In this document: in pieces, positions 10,392 to 21,610 of the stretch | How positions within the stretch are numbered: position 1 is the first letter of the stretch | Layout: every line of letters begins with the position of its first letter | Source of the DNA: Lepeophtheirus salmonis | Taxonomy: Eukaryota > Arthropoda > Copepoda > Siphonostomatoida > Caligidae | Direction of reading: 5' to 3' | Length of the DNA stretch: 64,000 bases | Assembly: GCF_016086655.4 (NCBI RefSeq) | Contig: NC_052136.2 | Location: 16,368,001 to 16,432,000, forward strand | Position numbers and translations under genes: made by a program | The notes under the pieces: generated by a model | Seen by the model: only the letters and a program-made list of their open reading frames with translations | Told to the model about the DNA's origin: nothing | The model's database searches: none

Positions 10392-11434
10392 CGTAATTCC
10401 ATCCGGTAAGAATCGTTCCAAGTTATTTTGAGGAATGATGAAGCAATCTTTACTAACAGAATGAAGATTTCTGGGATGAGTATCCCTTCGATCATGAGGT
10501 CTCCTCTGATCGTTCCTTCCTCTCCCTCCTCCTTCATGAATCATGGAACGTGGAGGAGGATGAGGTACGGAACTAATAGTTTTTGTATCTCCTGGCCGGA
10601 GTAAATGTCCTCTTGGAAGAGGTCCAGGGGAATCAGGGGATCCGTTCATTCTTGGAAGAGTCGTAGGATGAATTTTTTGTAAGCGAATCGAAGGTTGGAT
10701 TTGTCTGGGTGAAGAAGAAGAAGAATTATCTGGACGAATTCTTTGTGGTATAAAGGAGGGTGGAGCAGGGTAATGAGGTGGATTTCCGTTCATCACAGGG
10801 TCACAGGAGAGTCGATGTGGATTTTGTTTCTCTCTAAAACTTCCTCCCCCTCCTCCTAATCCACTTGAGGATGAAGAGGAGGCTGCCGTACTGTAAGATC
10901 CACCAAATCCAGGAATACGACTCACTGATTCACAATGATAGCTATTAGGTCGCTTATCAGGCTTATCAAGGGCGTAGCTATTTTTCTTATCCGTATTACC
11001 AATTGGAAGATGAAGATGAGAGGGACCGTTTTGAGGGTGAGAATGATGATTTCCTGTAACGAAACTCACAGTCTTATTTTGTCTATTATAATATTCATGA
11101 AGGCCATCAGGAGACCGAACTGGTGGCGGTGGGGGAGGGGGTTGTTGTGGAGGTTGTTGCGAGGGTGTGGTAGATGTTGCTTTTCGACCCCATGCCATGA
11201 GTTGCTTCATAATTGAAGAGGAGCTCCCTGACCGGCGGCTATCGATGTCCCCATCAGAGGGTCGAGCTGGAAAAAGGAGATGAGTTCTATATTGGCCTTC
11301 TGGATCCAAGGATAGAACTCCATGATCACCTTGCTCTTCTGTTCCTCGATTTCCACGGTGATGGGATTTGCCCTTACCCATGATTCCAGATTTGCGGCTA
11401 CTTCCGGATTTCCGGGAAGTTGTCGCTCCTCCCT
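10392..11434 (-). CDS. Chain 2, long exon: Pro/Ser/Gly-rich, probably disordered protein
   Basis: A 1043-nt minus-strand exon with the acceptor CTTGTTTACAG|AGGGAGG and the donor ATTACG|GTAAGA. It encodes 347 residues without interruption. Features in order: basic Ser/Arg start (about 1-30); VLSLDPEGQYRTHLLFPARP (39-58); SIMKQLMAWGRK (73-84); a Gln/Pro tract with seven consecutive prolines (91-104); an Asn/His-rich stretch (120-165); a Ser run followed by a Gly run (184-197); Pro-rich PAPPSFIPQR (222-231); Ser run (237-241); and basic RGRNDQRRPHDRRD (304-317). This composition suits an adaptor or cytoskeletal scaffold with SH3, WW or EVH1 ligand sites; that is inference. It is far more GC-rich than its surroundings, as expected for a real exon. 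Family unknown. Confidence 0.8.
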
Positions 11435-12119
11435 CTGTAAACAAGGATAAAAAGAAAGGAACATTAATATACAATACATATTCATGATATTCATTATTGA
11501 AAGCGTCAATTAATAAAAAGTTCATAATTTTAACTTTTATTTAACATAACATGAACTGAATTCACTTGTTTACAAAATGGGTTCCACATGTGTATTTCAG
11601 ACATTCACTTTTATTAACAAGAGCCACAGCTTATACTATGACTCTAATAAGTAAAGAGAGACTCGTGGTAATTTTTTTTATTTGATCAATTACGCAGAGA
11701 TGGAAATACAGGATTTGAGTTAGAAAGGAAGAAAATTCGACATAATGATATTTTTTATAAAATAAATAACTGACCTTTCGAGATGTTAAGTAATTAACTT
11801 TCAATATATTTTTGTAGATTGATGTAATATATGATGTTATTATGTTTCACTGATTTGTATTTTATAATATATAGGATATTTACTATCACAAACCTCTTCA
11901 GAGCCCTGCATTAGCTAAAAAACCTGTTTGCTGTTTAATTTAAACATAAAAATAACAAATAAGAATAAAGAAGCGAGCAAAATTGTCCTAACTGACGTCC
12001 TTGCACTGAGTGCTGCAATATTTCAAATTTTTCTTAAACGAGTGAGTTCTCAATTTTAATAAAACTATACAAACAAATAGCAAAATCTTATCAATCAAGC
12101 AAAATTCATAGATATCTAT

Positions 12120-12520
12120 GTCTCAATGTAAGAAAAACAGAGTCACGGGGGGGCACTGTATATAGTGCTCCTTGACATATAATATAGAGATATTTTGATC
12201 TAAGAAATAACAATGTAGGCGTAGGTGAGAGCACATATAACAGGTAAGCTGTTTCTGCTTGTATTTTTTATTGTTCTCTGATGTATATCATAACTCCTAT
12301 GCCTTTATAGTAATGCTGCTATATAAAAATTAATTTGTTTTGTAGCATACAACGAGAACTGTTTTCTTTTGTTTTGTTGGAGAAGGCTTTAGAGATTAAG
12401 AACTCATCAGTCATTTTCAAACTCTTTTAAGAATTATTCATTCATTCTTGAGGAGAGAACACTTCATATCAATTGAATTAAGCACTGAGTAGTTACAAAT
12501 AGTAGTTAAAGTAAAAATAA
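12120..12520 (+). repeat. Dispersed repeat family B copy
   Basis: Contains the family-B landmarks in order: 'cactgtatatagtgctcc', 'attttgatctaagaaata', 'cattcttgaggagagaacac', and 'actgagtagttac'. The same order appears near 25480, 26700, 45500 and, split, around 38090-39660. Confidence 0.6.
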
Positions 12521-13223
12521 TAATTCCTGGGAGATTTATCCTCCCCATTATTAATGCAAAAGGTGTCTTTTAGCCGACGGCAAATTTCTCTGGCAAATGT
12601 CGTGTACTACAGCTAGTAATCAATAATTCAAATGACAATGCAAAACTGACTGCATTATCCAAGACATATTGTTCCTCCATAGAAGTTTCTTTTACTTCCT
12701 ACTTTTTAACCAATATCTGGAAGAATAGTATTATTATTATGATAATTTTATCCATAGTCTAAAAAAAACCTACTTTGCCAAAAATAATATATATATTATT
12801 TTGTCAGTCTCCTTTCGGCAAAAAACCCCCGTAAATTGTCCACACCAATACAATAACAAACAAACAAGAACATAATTCTTATTTAATATTATGTATGTTC
12901 ATAGTACCTTGCCTACCCTGTCAAATAAAAACCCATAATCTACAAATTAAGGCTGTAATACATTCCATTTAAGTTATGCAGATCTATAATACATTCTTTT
13001 TGTAGTAGTAGGTACAAAAATCAAATTATGCGTAAAATCACGTTTTGGATATGCGTTATATGTGTTGTGTTCAAGTGGTAACTTGTACAAAATAAATTGT
13101 ACAAGTTGCGGAAATATATTCATAATGATAAAATTTTCTTTAGTCAGGGCAAAACCACACCATGGGAAGACTAATGGAAAAAATATCATCTTGAATTATA
13201 CTGATACGTATGAAACTGTCTAC
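12521..13223. other. Intron of chain 2 without further recognised feature
   Basis: AT-rich sequence between family-B repeat and the small exon at 13224. Apart from short open frames on both strands around 13000-13200, nothing was recognised. Confidence 0.4.
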
Positions 13224-13261
13224 TTTCGCGATGTTGTTCTTTTTGACTCGTGTTATTGATT
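13224..13261 (-). CDS. Chain 2, 38-nt micro-exon
   Basis: A minus-strand exon between the good acceptor CTCTACCTATCCAG and the donor GAAA|GTAGAC. It encodes INNTSQKEQHRE plus split codons at both ends. It takes two bases from the exon at 15013-15060 and gives one base to the exon at 10392-11434, so frame is kept across both junctions. Support rests on splice signals, phase and hydrophilic codon use. Because it is so short, chance agreement is possible. Confidence 0.42.
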
Positions 13262-13309
13262 CTGGATAGGTAGAGTTATAGAACGTAGGCATTTTTGATA
13301 TGAAAAGAA

Positions 13310-13405
13310 AAAAAAATAATAAAATAAAAACCCTGGAAAATTAATATGGTAACCCTGACAATTTGTTGAATGTTTCAGAGGAGAACAGCATAGCTGTTAT
13401 GACCA
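13310..13405 (+). repeat. Repeat family A, 5' fragment
   Basis: Matches the start of family A: 'aaaattaatatggtaaccct', 'gacaatttgttgaatgtttc', 'aggagaacag'. Compare 46735-46800. Confidence 0.55.
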
Positions 13406-13569
13406 GGGCTTTATATTATTTTTTTCCTCACCTGTTCTACAAAAAAAAAAAAAAAACTCCTGTTCTGCAGTTTTTATACTTCTGTTACATATTGCGGGTG
13501 TTCAGGATGTGTAATCTGTGCTCTAGGCATGTACAAATAGTTATAAGCAGGAAATAATGGCTGTCGATG

Positions 13570-13712
13570 TAATTTTTTTTTATAATAAAGCAAAATTCAA
13601 GGATAATCCAACATATTTTTGATTTTTTTTTTTCCAAAATTTTCTTTTTTCAATTTTTTTTTCAAAAAAATTTCAAGAACCAAACCCTCCACAAAATATA
13701 ATCTTGCAGACG
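13570..13712 (-). mobile_element. Fragment of the CAGGGGCG miniature element family
   Basis: Ends with GCAGACGCCCCTG (reverse complement CAGGGGCGTCTGC), preceded by a T-rich body and 'ccctccacaaaatataatc'. The same terminal block is seen at 24493-24725 and 53946-54160. Confidence 0.5.
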
Positions 13713-14439
13713 CCCCTGTTTTTAACACTTATTTTAACAAAGTTCTGGATAATTCGCTTTCTTAGAGTAAGAAAATTTTAAAAGGAGTTTAAAAATGATT
13801 CTACCGACAACATGTACTAATTTTTATAGTTGACATTATAATTTACTTTGACTTTTAAATTGTAAAAATGAATCATTTTTGTTTGAAGATTGTAAATGTT
13901 TAACTGGCTCCATATAGTTGCTCATTTTCACAACTTCAGATATGTTTAAGGAACTTATTATTATAAATACACTCAATATTTCTAGATATTTTTATCGTTA
14001 TTTTATATAATTTATATAATAATATCGAATGAATAAATACAAAGTTCTTGGTGGAAAAAAATCGAACAATTCAAAACTACAAAAATTGATTAATAATTAC
14101 CCTAGGTATGGGTATAATGTAATATTTTGTAGATGGCAGATATATTATTTTGTTTGATTTTTTTTCTATTTTGATGAAAATGACTTATTAATTACGAATA
14201 TTCTATAGAAAATAATGTTGCTCAAATGCTCAAAATTATAAATATATCATAATGATAATAGATTTAAATGAAAAGATAGCATCAATAATTAATAATTAAA
14301 ATGACTGATAAAGCAAACGAAGAACTTTTAACTCCTACCCGACATATATACTAATATAACATGTTATTGCTTAATACAAAAATAATCTTCAACAAAAAAC
14401 AAGTAATGTCTGTTTAATTTTTGTGCTTCATAAATACGT

Positions 14440-14690
14440 ACAGTTTAATATAATGAACAATTTTGGTAAGTTTTATGCTTTATATTCAAATTTCTGGGAT
14501 GAGTTCAGATATCTCAAGGTGTTATCTATAGTTGAAAGCCTTCATTTAGATTATAAAGCCTTCTATGGCTCTGATCTGATCTTGCAAAATAATTCCATTA
14601 TTTTTAAAATCAATCATTGTTACGATGAATTTTGATAAAATCCTTCTAACTTGTTTTTTGTTTTGTTGATGAGCCACATATATAGAAGGT
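14440..14690 (+). repeat. Repeat family E copy
   Basis: Shares 'attcaaatttctgggatgag' and 'ttctaacttgttttttgtt ... gatgagccaca' with the copies at 34 kb and 8.2 kb. Its 70-codon open frame corresponds to no recognised protein and recurs only in frayed form in the other copies, so I read it as repeat sequence. Confidence 0.55.
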
Positions 14691-15012
14691 CAGAACTATT
14701 AATATAAGAATTCTCATAATGACATTCAACAGGTGATTATTATTTACCAATGAGAGGGGGGAGCAAGAGAAGGGAGAAGACAAATAAAAAAAAAACGGCG
14801 AGTCAAACATCCTCTTGGAACGAGGAGTATTTTTTTTTTAAAAGACTTCTCTCTCCTCTGTCCGTAAAAGGATTTCCTCCTTACAGAAACGTATTAATCC
14901 CTTAGCTACTATTTAGGTACATGACATCAAAAACAATCACAAAAACAACACACATATGCATAACAGGGCAAAAAAGAAAAGAAAAGTAATTGTTACTATT
15001 TTGCAATTTTAC

Positions 15013-15060
15013 TTTCTTCTGGATACTAAGTTATCTACAATAATCTCGTCGACATTAAAG
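15013..15060 (-). CDS. Chain 2, 48-nt exon
   Basis: A minus-strand exon after a T-rich acceptor (CAATTTTTTTCACTAAG) and before AGAAA|GTAAAATT. It encodes FNVDEIIVDNLVSRR with split codons at both ends. It needs two bases from the exon before it, and the exon at 16203-16356 supplies exactly two (giving ...LDYR-FNVDE). It leaves two bases for the micro-exon at 13224-13261. The peptide is amphipathic and coding-like. Confidence is limited by length. Confidence 0.45.
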
Positions 15061-15939
15061 CTTAGTGAAAAAAATTGGACAATTGTTGTACCCACATAAT
15101 TTAAACTACAAATAACCTTACACAAATCAATAAGTTAAATTATTTTTAGGCAAAAGGGATGTATGTATTTACCTGAAAAACGTTTTGCGAAAACTAACGA
15201 CATTTAGAGTGTCCATAGAAGATGTTGATATATCATTTTATAGAGTATAACAAGAGCACTTTTACATAATAGGAAGTCCGTTATGAATGTATCATGAGTG
15301 GTGTATTTATTATGTCATATTTTCAACTATTGACCAATATTTTTGCTTTTTTGAAAGACGCCTCTTTGATAATGTCAAGTTACTGTTTGATTCCTGTTTG
15401 TTTTTATTGCCATTATTGGGATTACATCCTCCCATTGTATATGGTGAAATGCTCTCCGTCTCTTAAGGCTACTCACGCTCTCACTCACAGTTAGGTATAT
15501 GAGCGACTGCTTTTACATTTTAGGGAAGGTGCTTTCTAACTCTTCTTTAGTTGCTTAATACACACATATATATTTAAAATCATGTCAGAGGACATAAGGC
15601 GAATATTCTGAACAGGCGGCCTGCGAGTACATTTGATACATCTCGAAAAAATTATTTAATTATATTAATAAAATAAAAAGATAAATAATTTATCCAAGGC
15701 CAGATCAGAAAATTTGATTAAAGATTTATAAATTTCAATAATTTAGATGGTGTATTTCAAATGGTTAAGTACCCATTTTTATCACTGTCCAATGGTGTAT
15801 AAAATGGTTATATATATGAATTATCATTGATGTGCGTATATTTTTTAAGATTTTAATAAAATATAAATGCAGGTATGTTAAATTGAATTTTGTTTGTTTT
15901 TATAAGTAATTACTCTTAAGACTTGACTACGCATCAGTC

Positions 15940-16110
15940 ATCCCAACATGCGATTTTTTTCTTCATGAAACTCCTATTATTATTTTTTCATTTTTGAGGA
16001 GAGAACCCTTCATATGAATATAAGTATTCTTGGATTGAGTAGTTACGTGTGAGTGTGCTCATAAAAAATGGGGGCACTGAGGATTTCCTATGTAGATATT
16101 TTTTTATATT
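15940..16110 (+). repeat. Repeat family B copy (partial)
   Basis: Shares 'tttgaggagagaacccttca', 'tgagtagttacgtgtgag', 'gtgctcataaaaaatggggg' with the other family-B copies. Confidence 0.55.
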
Positions 16111-16202
16111 TTTAAAGAAAAAAATATCCTAAAGCTGACGCCTAATTGATCCGGCCAATAATAAATGCAACTGTTTCTGAAATTCAAATCTACGGGATTG
16201 AC

Positions 16203-16356
16203 CGGTAGTCAAGTGAATAATTGACAAACAGGCTCAAGTCATCATCTTCTACCGAAGAATTCTGAATTGGATTGCTTCCAGAATTTCTTCTAAAACAATT
16301 ATGTCTTCGTATTTTTTGAATGTTTGGATCAACTTGGTTGTGCGAGTCTGTTTTCA
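16203..16356 (-). CDS. Chain 2, internal exon (unassigned protein)
   Basis: A 154-nt minus-strand exon after the acceptor CGCATTCATCTCAG. It encodes KTDSHNQVDPNIQKIRRHNC, FRRNSGSNPIQ and NSSVEDDDLSLFVNYSLDYR. The donor TACCG|GTCAAT is only moderate. Without splicing there the frame stops at TAG (16190-16192) after SIP, so this could instead be a terminal exon. Phase agrees with the 15013-15060 exon. The preceding exon must end with one base of a codon; candidates at 47890 and near 31190 would fit, but these are distant. The basic then acidic composition resembles a cytoplasmic, non-globular segment. Confidence 0.55.
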
Positions 16357-16429
16357 CTGAGATGAATGCGGTAAAAAATAAATCTCATACTAAACTCACT
16401 CATGAGTACTTAGATCCAATAATAAAGAT

Positions 16430-16980
16430 TTCCAAAGTCAGTCTGGATGCGAACTTTAAATAAAATGGCTAGAAATTCACAATTTCCTACAATTTCAAAA
16501 TTGCAGTCATTTGAGTTATACTAAAAATATTCAAATCTCAATTACTTTTAATTATTTATTGTCCAATAAAAAAATAAAAGCCAATTTTTCATTAATGTGG
16601 ACCGTGAGATGATCTCTTCATCTCATTTTGCCCAACACCCAAAAACTTATGTGAATCTCTCATAGGGAGTAAAGGAGAGTGAGTATAAGTTTGAATAGTA
16701 TAAATATAAGAAGTCAGACAGTATGGATATTAACCCTTAAAGGATCATCATATATGCATAATTTTTGAAGGGGTGTAAACATATTGGATATTTTGTTAAT
16801 ACTAAAGAGAATTGAAATCTACTGTCTCCAATTAATCCTCTGTTAATGTCCTTGGGTATTAATATAACCAACCAATTAATTAGATATTTTAGCAATATAA
16901 AACTTCCTTAGTAATTGTTATACATGACAATATAAAAAGAGTTGAAGAAAACATACAAAAAAAAAAAAAAAAAAAAAAGA
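16430..16980. other. AT-rich stretch without recognised feature
   Basis: No splice-bounded coding segment or element ends were seen. A run of A lies at 16960-16980 just before the SINE head. Confidence 0.4.
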
Positions 16981-16986
16981 TAGTAT

Positions 16987-17062
16987 AGGGACGTAGCTCA
17001 GTTGACATCGTACTCAGGAGAAATTATTCTCTTGAACTCAATGAGTTCGATTCACGGTATAT
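16987..17062 (+). repeat. tRNA-derived SINE head
   Basis: Has a pol III A-box-like block (ACGTAGCTCAGTTGA) and a B-box-like block (GAGTTCGATTCAC), separated by the insert 'ggagaaattattctcttgaa'. The acceptor stem does not pair, so this is a tRNA-derived repeat, not a tRNA gene. Copies with the same insert lie at 19556, 45960, 47151, 50938 and 60959. Confidence 0.7.
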
Positions 17063-17164
17063 CCTAGATAAGGAAATGTTTATTTATCTACTGTGATGTA
17101 AATCTGCTGAATTTTTTTCCTGGCGCATTTAAAAAAAAAATTAATAATCTGAAGAATAAATTTT

Positions 17165-17505
17165 CTTTTCCTTAGTAATTGTCATTATTATTTAATTCCT
17201 AAGTAGTGAAACTCCTTTCCTAAATAGATTCAATCATATTCAAAACCTAATTGAACATTCTTATGTACTGATAAAAGACGGAACGTAACCCTGAAGATTT
17301 GTTACAGAGCTATATGTAAGGGTAAGCCCATGTTGGACTCAGAGTCTAATTGGGATCGAAGTTTGAGTAATTCTAGCAAATGCCCTTATTTATATCCTTT
17401 TCTCCTTCCTTCTTTGTCACAGCTGATTGTAGGTGATCTAATGAAACTTCAGAAGCATTATTCCTCCAAAACATTCTTCAAATTGTCAGGGGTACCATGT
17501 TGATT
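17165..17505 (-). repeat. Repeat family A, near full length
   Basis: Read on the minus strand it runs from 'accgaaaatcaacatggtac' through 'aagaatgttttggagg', 'catcagctgtgac' and 'gatcccaattagactctgag' to 'ttccttagtaattg' in complement. It matches the copy at 46735-47085 in inverse orientation. Confidence 0.65.
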
Positions 17506-17569
17506 TTCGGTTTCTTTTTTTTAACATGCTCATTATACACAAGATTTTCATAACTAATCATCTGTTTGG

Positions 17570-17690
17570 ACTTAAAGGATAATTCCTAAGTTAGTTGGAG
17601 TTATTGTAATACAATAATGTTCACTTATAACTAATCGGTGCAACTCCATCTGACCAATTAAAGAAAGCTAAAAAACAACACCCTTGAAAA
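17570..17690 (+). repeat. SINE tail block
   Basis: Shares 'gattcctaagttagttggag', 'ttattgtaatac', 'cactcatcggtgcaactcc'-type blocks with the sequences following SINE heads at 60959 and 50938. It runs directly into a family-A copy. Confidence 0.5.
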
Positions 17691-18015
17691 TCAACATTGT
17701 AATCTTGGTAATTTAAATACTGTTTTGGAGGATAAAAGTTTAGCTCTCATGAGTTTTCATTAGATTATCTGGAAAAAGCTGTTAGACGAAGGAAATAAAC
17801 AAAACTTTCTCTATGTATCTTGCATGAATATAGGTAGGATTTACCCCGTTCTTGATCCTTCATTCTATTTTGAGTCCAAAAGAGCCCTATATTTATAACT
17901 CCCGAACAAGTTCTAAGCGTTACTCTCCGTTATTCATGAGCACACGCTCAATTTTGTGACTAATTTATACATAATTTGAATTCTCTCTTCCATAATATTA
18001 TTATAATGATAACTT
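17690..18015 (+). repeat. Repeat family A copy
   Basis: Contains 'gaaaatcaacattgtaatct', 'ctgttttggagga', 'agctctcatgag', 'tctattttgagtccaa' and 'ctctccgttattcatgagca' in family-A order. Confidence 0.65.
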
Positions 18016-18249
18016 ATTTGAAAAAAAAAAACACACACACTGTCCAGGTTTGTAACTATAAAAGTCTTGAGCATCGTCTGAGGTTATATTTTTAACAATT
18101 CTACATGAACAAGTTGAATACTTTTTCCCCATTGTATTTTATACCTGTGAATTTAATAAACTTTAATAATATTAATTGGAGAAAAAAATATTCAATTTTG
18201 TAAACTACAGAGAAGAAATTATTAGTAAAGTAAAAAAATTAATTCATGT

Positions 18250-19185
18250 TTTATACTTCCCCCCTCCATTCCATCTCTCTTGTCATATTCACCCTTGGGG
18301 TAGAAATGCAACAAAAACGCATAAAAACATTATTTGAAACCTCAACAATTAATTACAAAAATTTGCTAATAAATTCGAAACTAATTAAGTACTTATCATT
18401 CCAAAAAAGTTGATTATAGGAAGTAAATGTATGATAAATTAAGAACTTACATAGAAAGTAATTCAAATATAGGTCTAACACAAGATAATACTAGGGTATA
18501 TCAGGTCTCTGGTGAGAACAAAGTATGTTGTTCTATTTAAACTTCTTACTATAATTATTTCAGTTATTCTTAAACATTATTTATTATATACTGCAACAAG
18601 AAATATGAACTTGAAACCAAAAGCATCATGGAGTACTTTAGTAAACACTCAGCATTGTATACTATGATTTTTTATTTGTTTCACTCTCTTAAGAACTTAT
18701 ATCACTTTCCTACGAGTTATGTAGCAATAATTATGAGCTGAAATCCGATGTCATCATGTCTTGTTGGTCAATCTCTCTGCTCTGATTTTTACATACACTT
18801 TATTAAATGGATAATATTTATTCATATTTAATTATAATTCACATATGCTAGTGGAAATGAAAAGCTAAGGATAATTATTATCACTTATTCCCCTCTTAAT
18901 ATCAATACTTTGTTATATGAAAAATGGGTCGAGGTAACAAAAAAACAAAAACAAAGACTAAACAAACATTCACAACTAAACCTTTCCCCATTTATGAAAA
19001 TCTGCTTTGTACTTTGACGTTTGAACAATGAACCATTCTCATTCTGAGGTGTATTGAATAATATATCTTCAAATAATTTACACCCTTACTATATATTTTG
19101 TTTTGTTGTTTGTATATGTATATAAATAAATGATTGATTAACGTATTATTGTATTTTAAGAACAAATGGAGAAAATTTCTACAAC
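18250..19185. other. AT-rich stretch without recognised feature
   Basis: Mainly A/T-rich sequence. No coding segment with splice signals and no element ends recognised. Confidence 0.4.
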
Positions 19186-19189
19186 TCTT

Positions 19190-19667
19190 TATGTATCACT
19201 ACTTTTTTTAAATGTTCCTTTAATGTGGTCAATGAAGTTGCACTGATTAAGTAAACATTATAGTAATACAATTAATGTTGTGTCGATCCTTATTTGGGAT
19301 TGAAGTTTTCAGTTTAGTCTTGGTCCGGTCCAATACAGTCCTACATATCAGTCTTAAAACTGATAAAGTTCGGTCCTTGACGACGTCACTCAATTTTATT
19401 TCTTCTTTTTTTATCAGTTCTACAACTCACAGTTCGACGGAACGACGATCTTATGAACCGATCCTAAGACTCGACTGGACATAATAAATTAGGACCGATC
19501 TAACAATAATTACATTTACTCCATCTTTTGTAAGAGTTATGCTTGAATATTCATATTGATAATTCCTTCTCTACAAGCGACCGAGTATCACACCTCAGCA
19601 CATTGAGTTCAAGAGAATTATTTTTCCAGAGTGCGTTGTCTATTGAGGTACGTCGTTACTCTTTTTT
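19190..19667 (-). repeat. SINE copy split by a TIR element
   Basis: The head (19556-19667, minus strand) carries the A-box and B-box blocks and the typical insert. The tail (19190-19274) matches the tail at 50850-50937. Between them lies the 233-bp element at 19275-19507, inserted where intact copies read '...acaattactccatc'. Confidence 0.65.
19275..19507. mobile_element. TIR element of the 'TCGGTC' group, nested in a SINE
   Basis: The left end is GTTGTGTCGATCCTTATTT; the reverse complement of the right end is GTTAGATCGGTCCTAATTTA. AATTA is present on both sides and may be the target duplication. No coding capacity. Confidence 0.65.
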
Positions 19668-19933
19668 TATCCCTTATACAACCTCATGGCTTAATCATTA
19701 GGGAATGTAGTTTGAAATAAAAAAATAAAATATATTAAGTATACTTCTGAGGAATTAGTAAACAAAAAGTATAAACAATGGTACTCTGAAGGGGAGTCAT
19801 CGCCAGGTTTCTGGCCTGTAGGAAGTGCTTTTATATTGGGAGAGGGGCAAGTCTATTCAGGGTGTGGAACCAAAACATAGAATTTTACTAAAATACCCGT
19901 TAATATTCATCTAAGGACTTTTAAAGTGGAAAA

Positions 19934-20360
19934 TGTCTGGAGAAGAGCAAAAATCAAAACGCGTGTCTGATTTGCTCTGCACACAAGTGGCTCCCAAAAA
20001 TCGGCTGCAAACATTGTTAGTGTGTCTTTCTCCACAATATACAGCATCAAGAAGGCCCCGGATAAAAGTAACGGTGTGAGAAGGCAGTCAGGATAGAATA
20101 ACAGTGCAAGAGTTTTTGCTCGGAATATAGCCGATTTCTGGGGCTCTAACTTTTGTCACAGTTATCGCCCGCTATTAATCCATTGGATTATGCTGTGTGG
20201 CGTGTTTTGGAGTCCAAAACCAATAGAACGTCTCAACATCTCTGAATTCCACAATTACTAAGGAGTGGAACAACCATTCTGAACAGTTTTTAAACGTCAG
20301 ACATATTGTGGAGGCTGTCATTAAAGAAAAAAAAGGAAATATTGAAGGAAGTTCTGTCTG
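19934..20360 (+). pseudogene. Tc1-like transposase remnant (internally deleted)
   Basis: Starts MSGEEQKSKRV and retains a helix-turn-helix-like SAANIVSVSFSTIYSIKKA. It then jumps to the C-terminal SPAINPLDYAVWRVLESKTN, which contains the last catalytic aspartate motif. The region with the first two catalytic residues is missing. Several stops and frame changes are present. In family terms it looks closest to the DD37D/DD41D mariner-like groups with the 'NPLDYAVW' signature. Confidence 0.65.
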
Positions 20361-20413
20361 AAGCATTTCTCTTTACGTTTTATAAAAGTAATCTGTCTCT
20401 AAAATTGTTCCTA

Positions 20414-21610
20414 CAGGGTGTATAAAGTAAATCCGGAAGAACTTTAACGGCTAATTATGAGACTTGTATAAGAGATAAAAAGATTACTTTTTATAAATTT
20501 GAAAGCCACATTCAATTTAAAAAGATTATTTATTATGAAAGCCTTCCTTCTCCATCAAGATCTGTATACGGCATCTGAATGCCTTGCATGTCTTTGCTAC
20601 CTCGTGCAGATCCATGTCCATCATTGTATTGACGATGGAGGCCTTCAAGGTTTCAAGTGAGACGTAATTATTCTTGCAGGTAATCCTCTCTACCCTTCCC
20701 ACGTGTAAAAACCATAGGGATTTAGATGTGGCCTGTTGGCTGGCCAATAAGGAGGTCCAAGAGCACGCCTTAGGAGCAGGTGATGAGTCTTTCTGGAATA
20801 TGTATGGCTTCCCATCAGTGATTTTATTCATCCATGGGATGAACATGTCCTTGAGGACGTCCTTCGTCACCTTCTGGTCCTTTTTTAAGAAGTGGGGGGG
20901 GGGTATAACTTATCCCTCAGTGCTGATGATCGCCAAGACCATTACTGAAGCCGGATTATTTGTTTTCATGAATAGTTGAACCTCATCAGGGTCCAAAAAT
21001 ATCCACCTATCGCTTTTACAATTCTGCTTGGCGTTAATGGTGAAGATTTTCTCGCTTGTAACCACATTTGCTCTTCATTTGGTTAATAGGAATCTTACCT
21101 TTGCCCATTCTGTCTGCCTTATTTTGCTCTGTTAGCAAATGCTTTGAGGCTCTAACCCTAGACAATAAATGTATGTCAATCCTCAGGGCATTTTTGATGG
21201 TCCCTTTGCTCACGTTGCAGTCCTTGGCCAGCCTTGCAATTGGTGTGTCTGGATAAGTGTCAACTGATCGTTTTAAGCCACCTATCAACCTTTTAATTTG
21301 GATTTTATAAGATATTGTTCAATGGGCTGCTCTCTTAGACATTCCCTCCTCATCAAAGGCCTTAATTACGTCATAAACTGTTGATTTGGGTTATTTGAAG
21401 AAGGGAATTATCTCTTGCGCGTTGAGCTTCGATGATGGAAATTCTCCTAACTATTTCCATCTTGAACGACGAGATACTCATAAAATCTATAATTAAATTC
21501 GACAGCTAACACATTTAGCTTGTAACAATTTTTCAATTTATTATCACATAACCTCCACAATTCTCATAATTAGCCGTCAAATTTATTCTAGATTTACCTT
21601 ATCCACCATG
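20414..21610 (-). mobile_element. Mariner-like transposon with long TIRs
   Basis: The terminal repeats are about 50 bp. The left begins CAGGGTGTATAAAGTAAATC and the reverse complement of the right CATGGTGGATAAGGTAAATC; both continue to a shared ACGGCTAATTATGAGA. TA is duplicated at 20412-20413 and 21611-21612. The length of 1197 bp is normal for a mariner. Confidence 0.88.
20537..21480 (-). pseudogene. Mariner-like transposase pseudogene (minus strand)
   Basis: The N-terminal part has a helix-turn-helix followed by PIARLAKDCNVSKGTIKNAL (near 21200) and then SKHLLTEQNKADRM. The C-terminal half has KDVLKDMFIPWMNKITDGKP, CSWTSLLASQQATSKS (a mutated catalytic block) and YVSLETLKASIVNTMMDMD. The D-rich middle is disrupted around 20880-21030 by frame changes. 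The layout matches the maT/DD37D mariner clade. It cannot make an intact transposase. Confidence 0.75.

Noticed and set aside
10935..11216. 93-codon plus-strand frame
   Set aside because: Antisense to the long chain-2 exon, whose codon use and splice sites are far better.
11207..11509. Second minus-strand frame overlapping the long exon
   Set aside because: Out of frame with the 347-residue reading and crosses the splice acceptor at 11434.
14750..14905. 51-codon plus-strand frame starting MRGGSKRREKTNKKK
   Set aside because: Built from G-rich and A-run sequence; no splice or homologous support, and it overlaps the inferred intron of chain 2.
16987..17062. tRNA gene
   Set aside because: A and B boxes are present, but the acceptor and anticodon stems do not pair, and copies with the same long insert occur several times; it is a SINE head.
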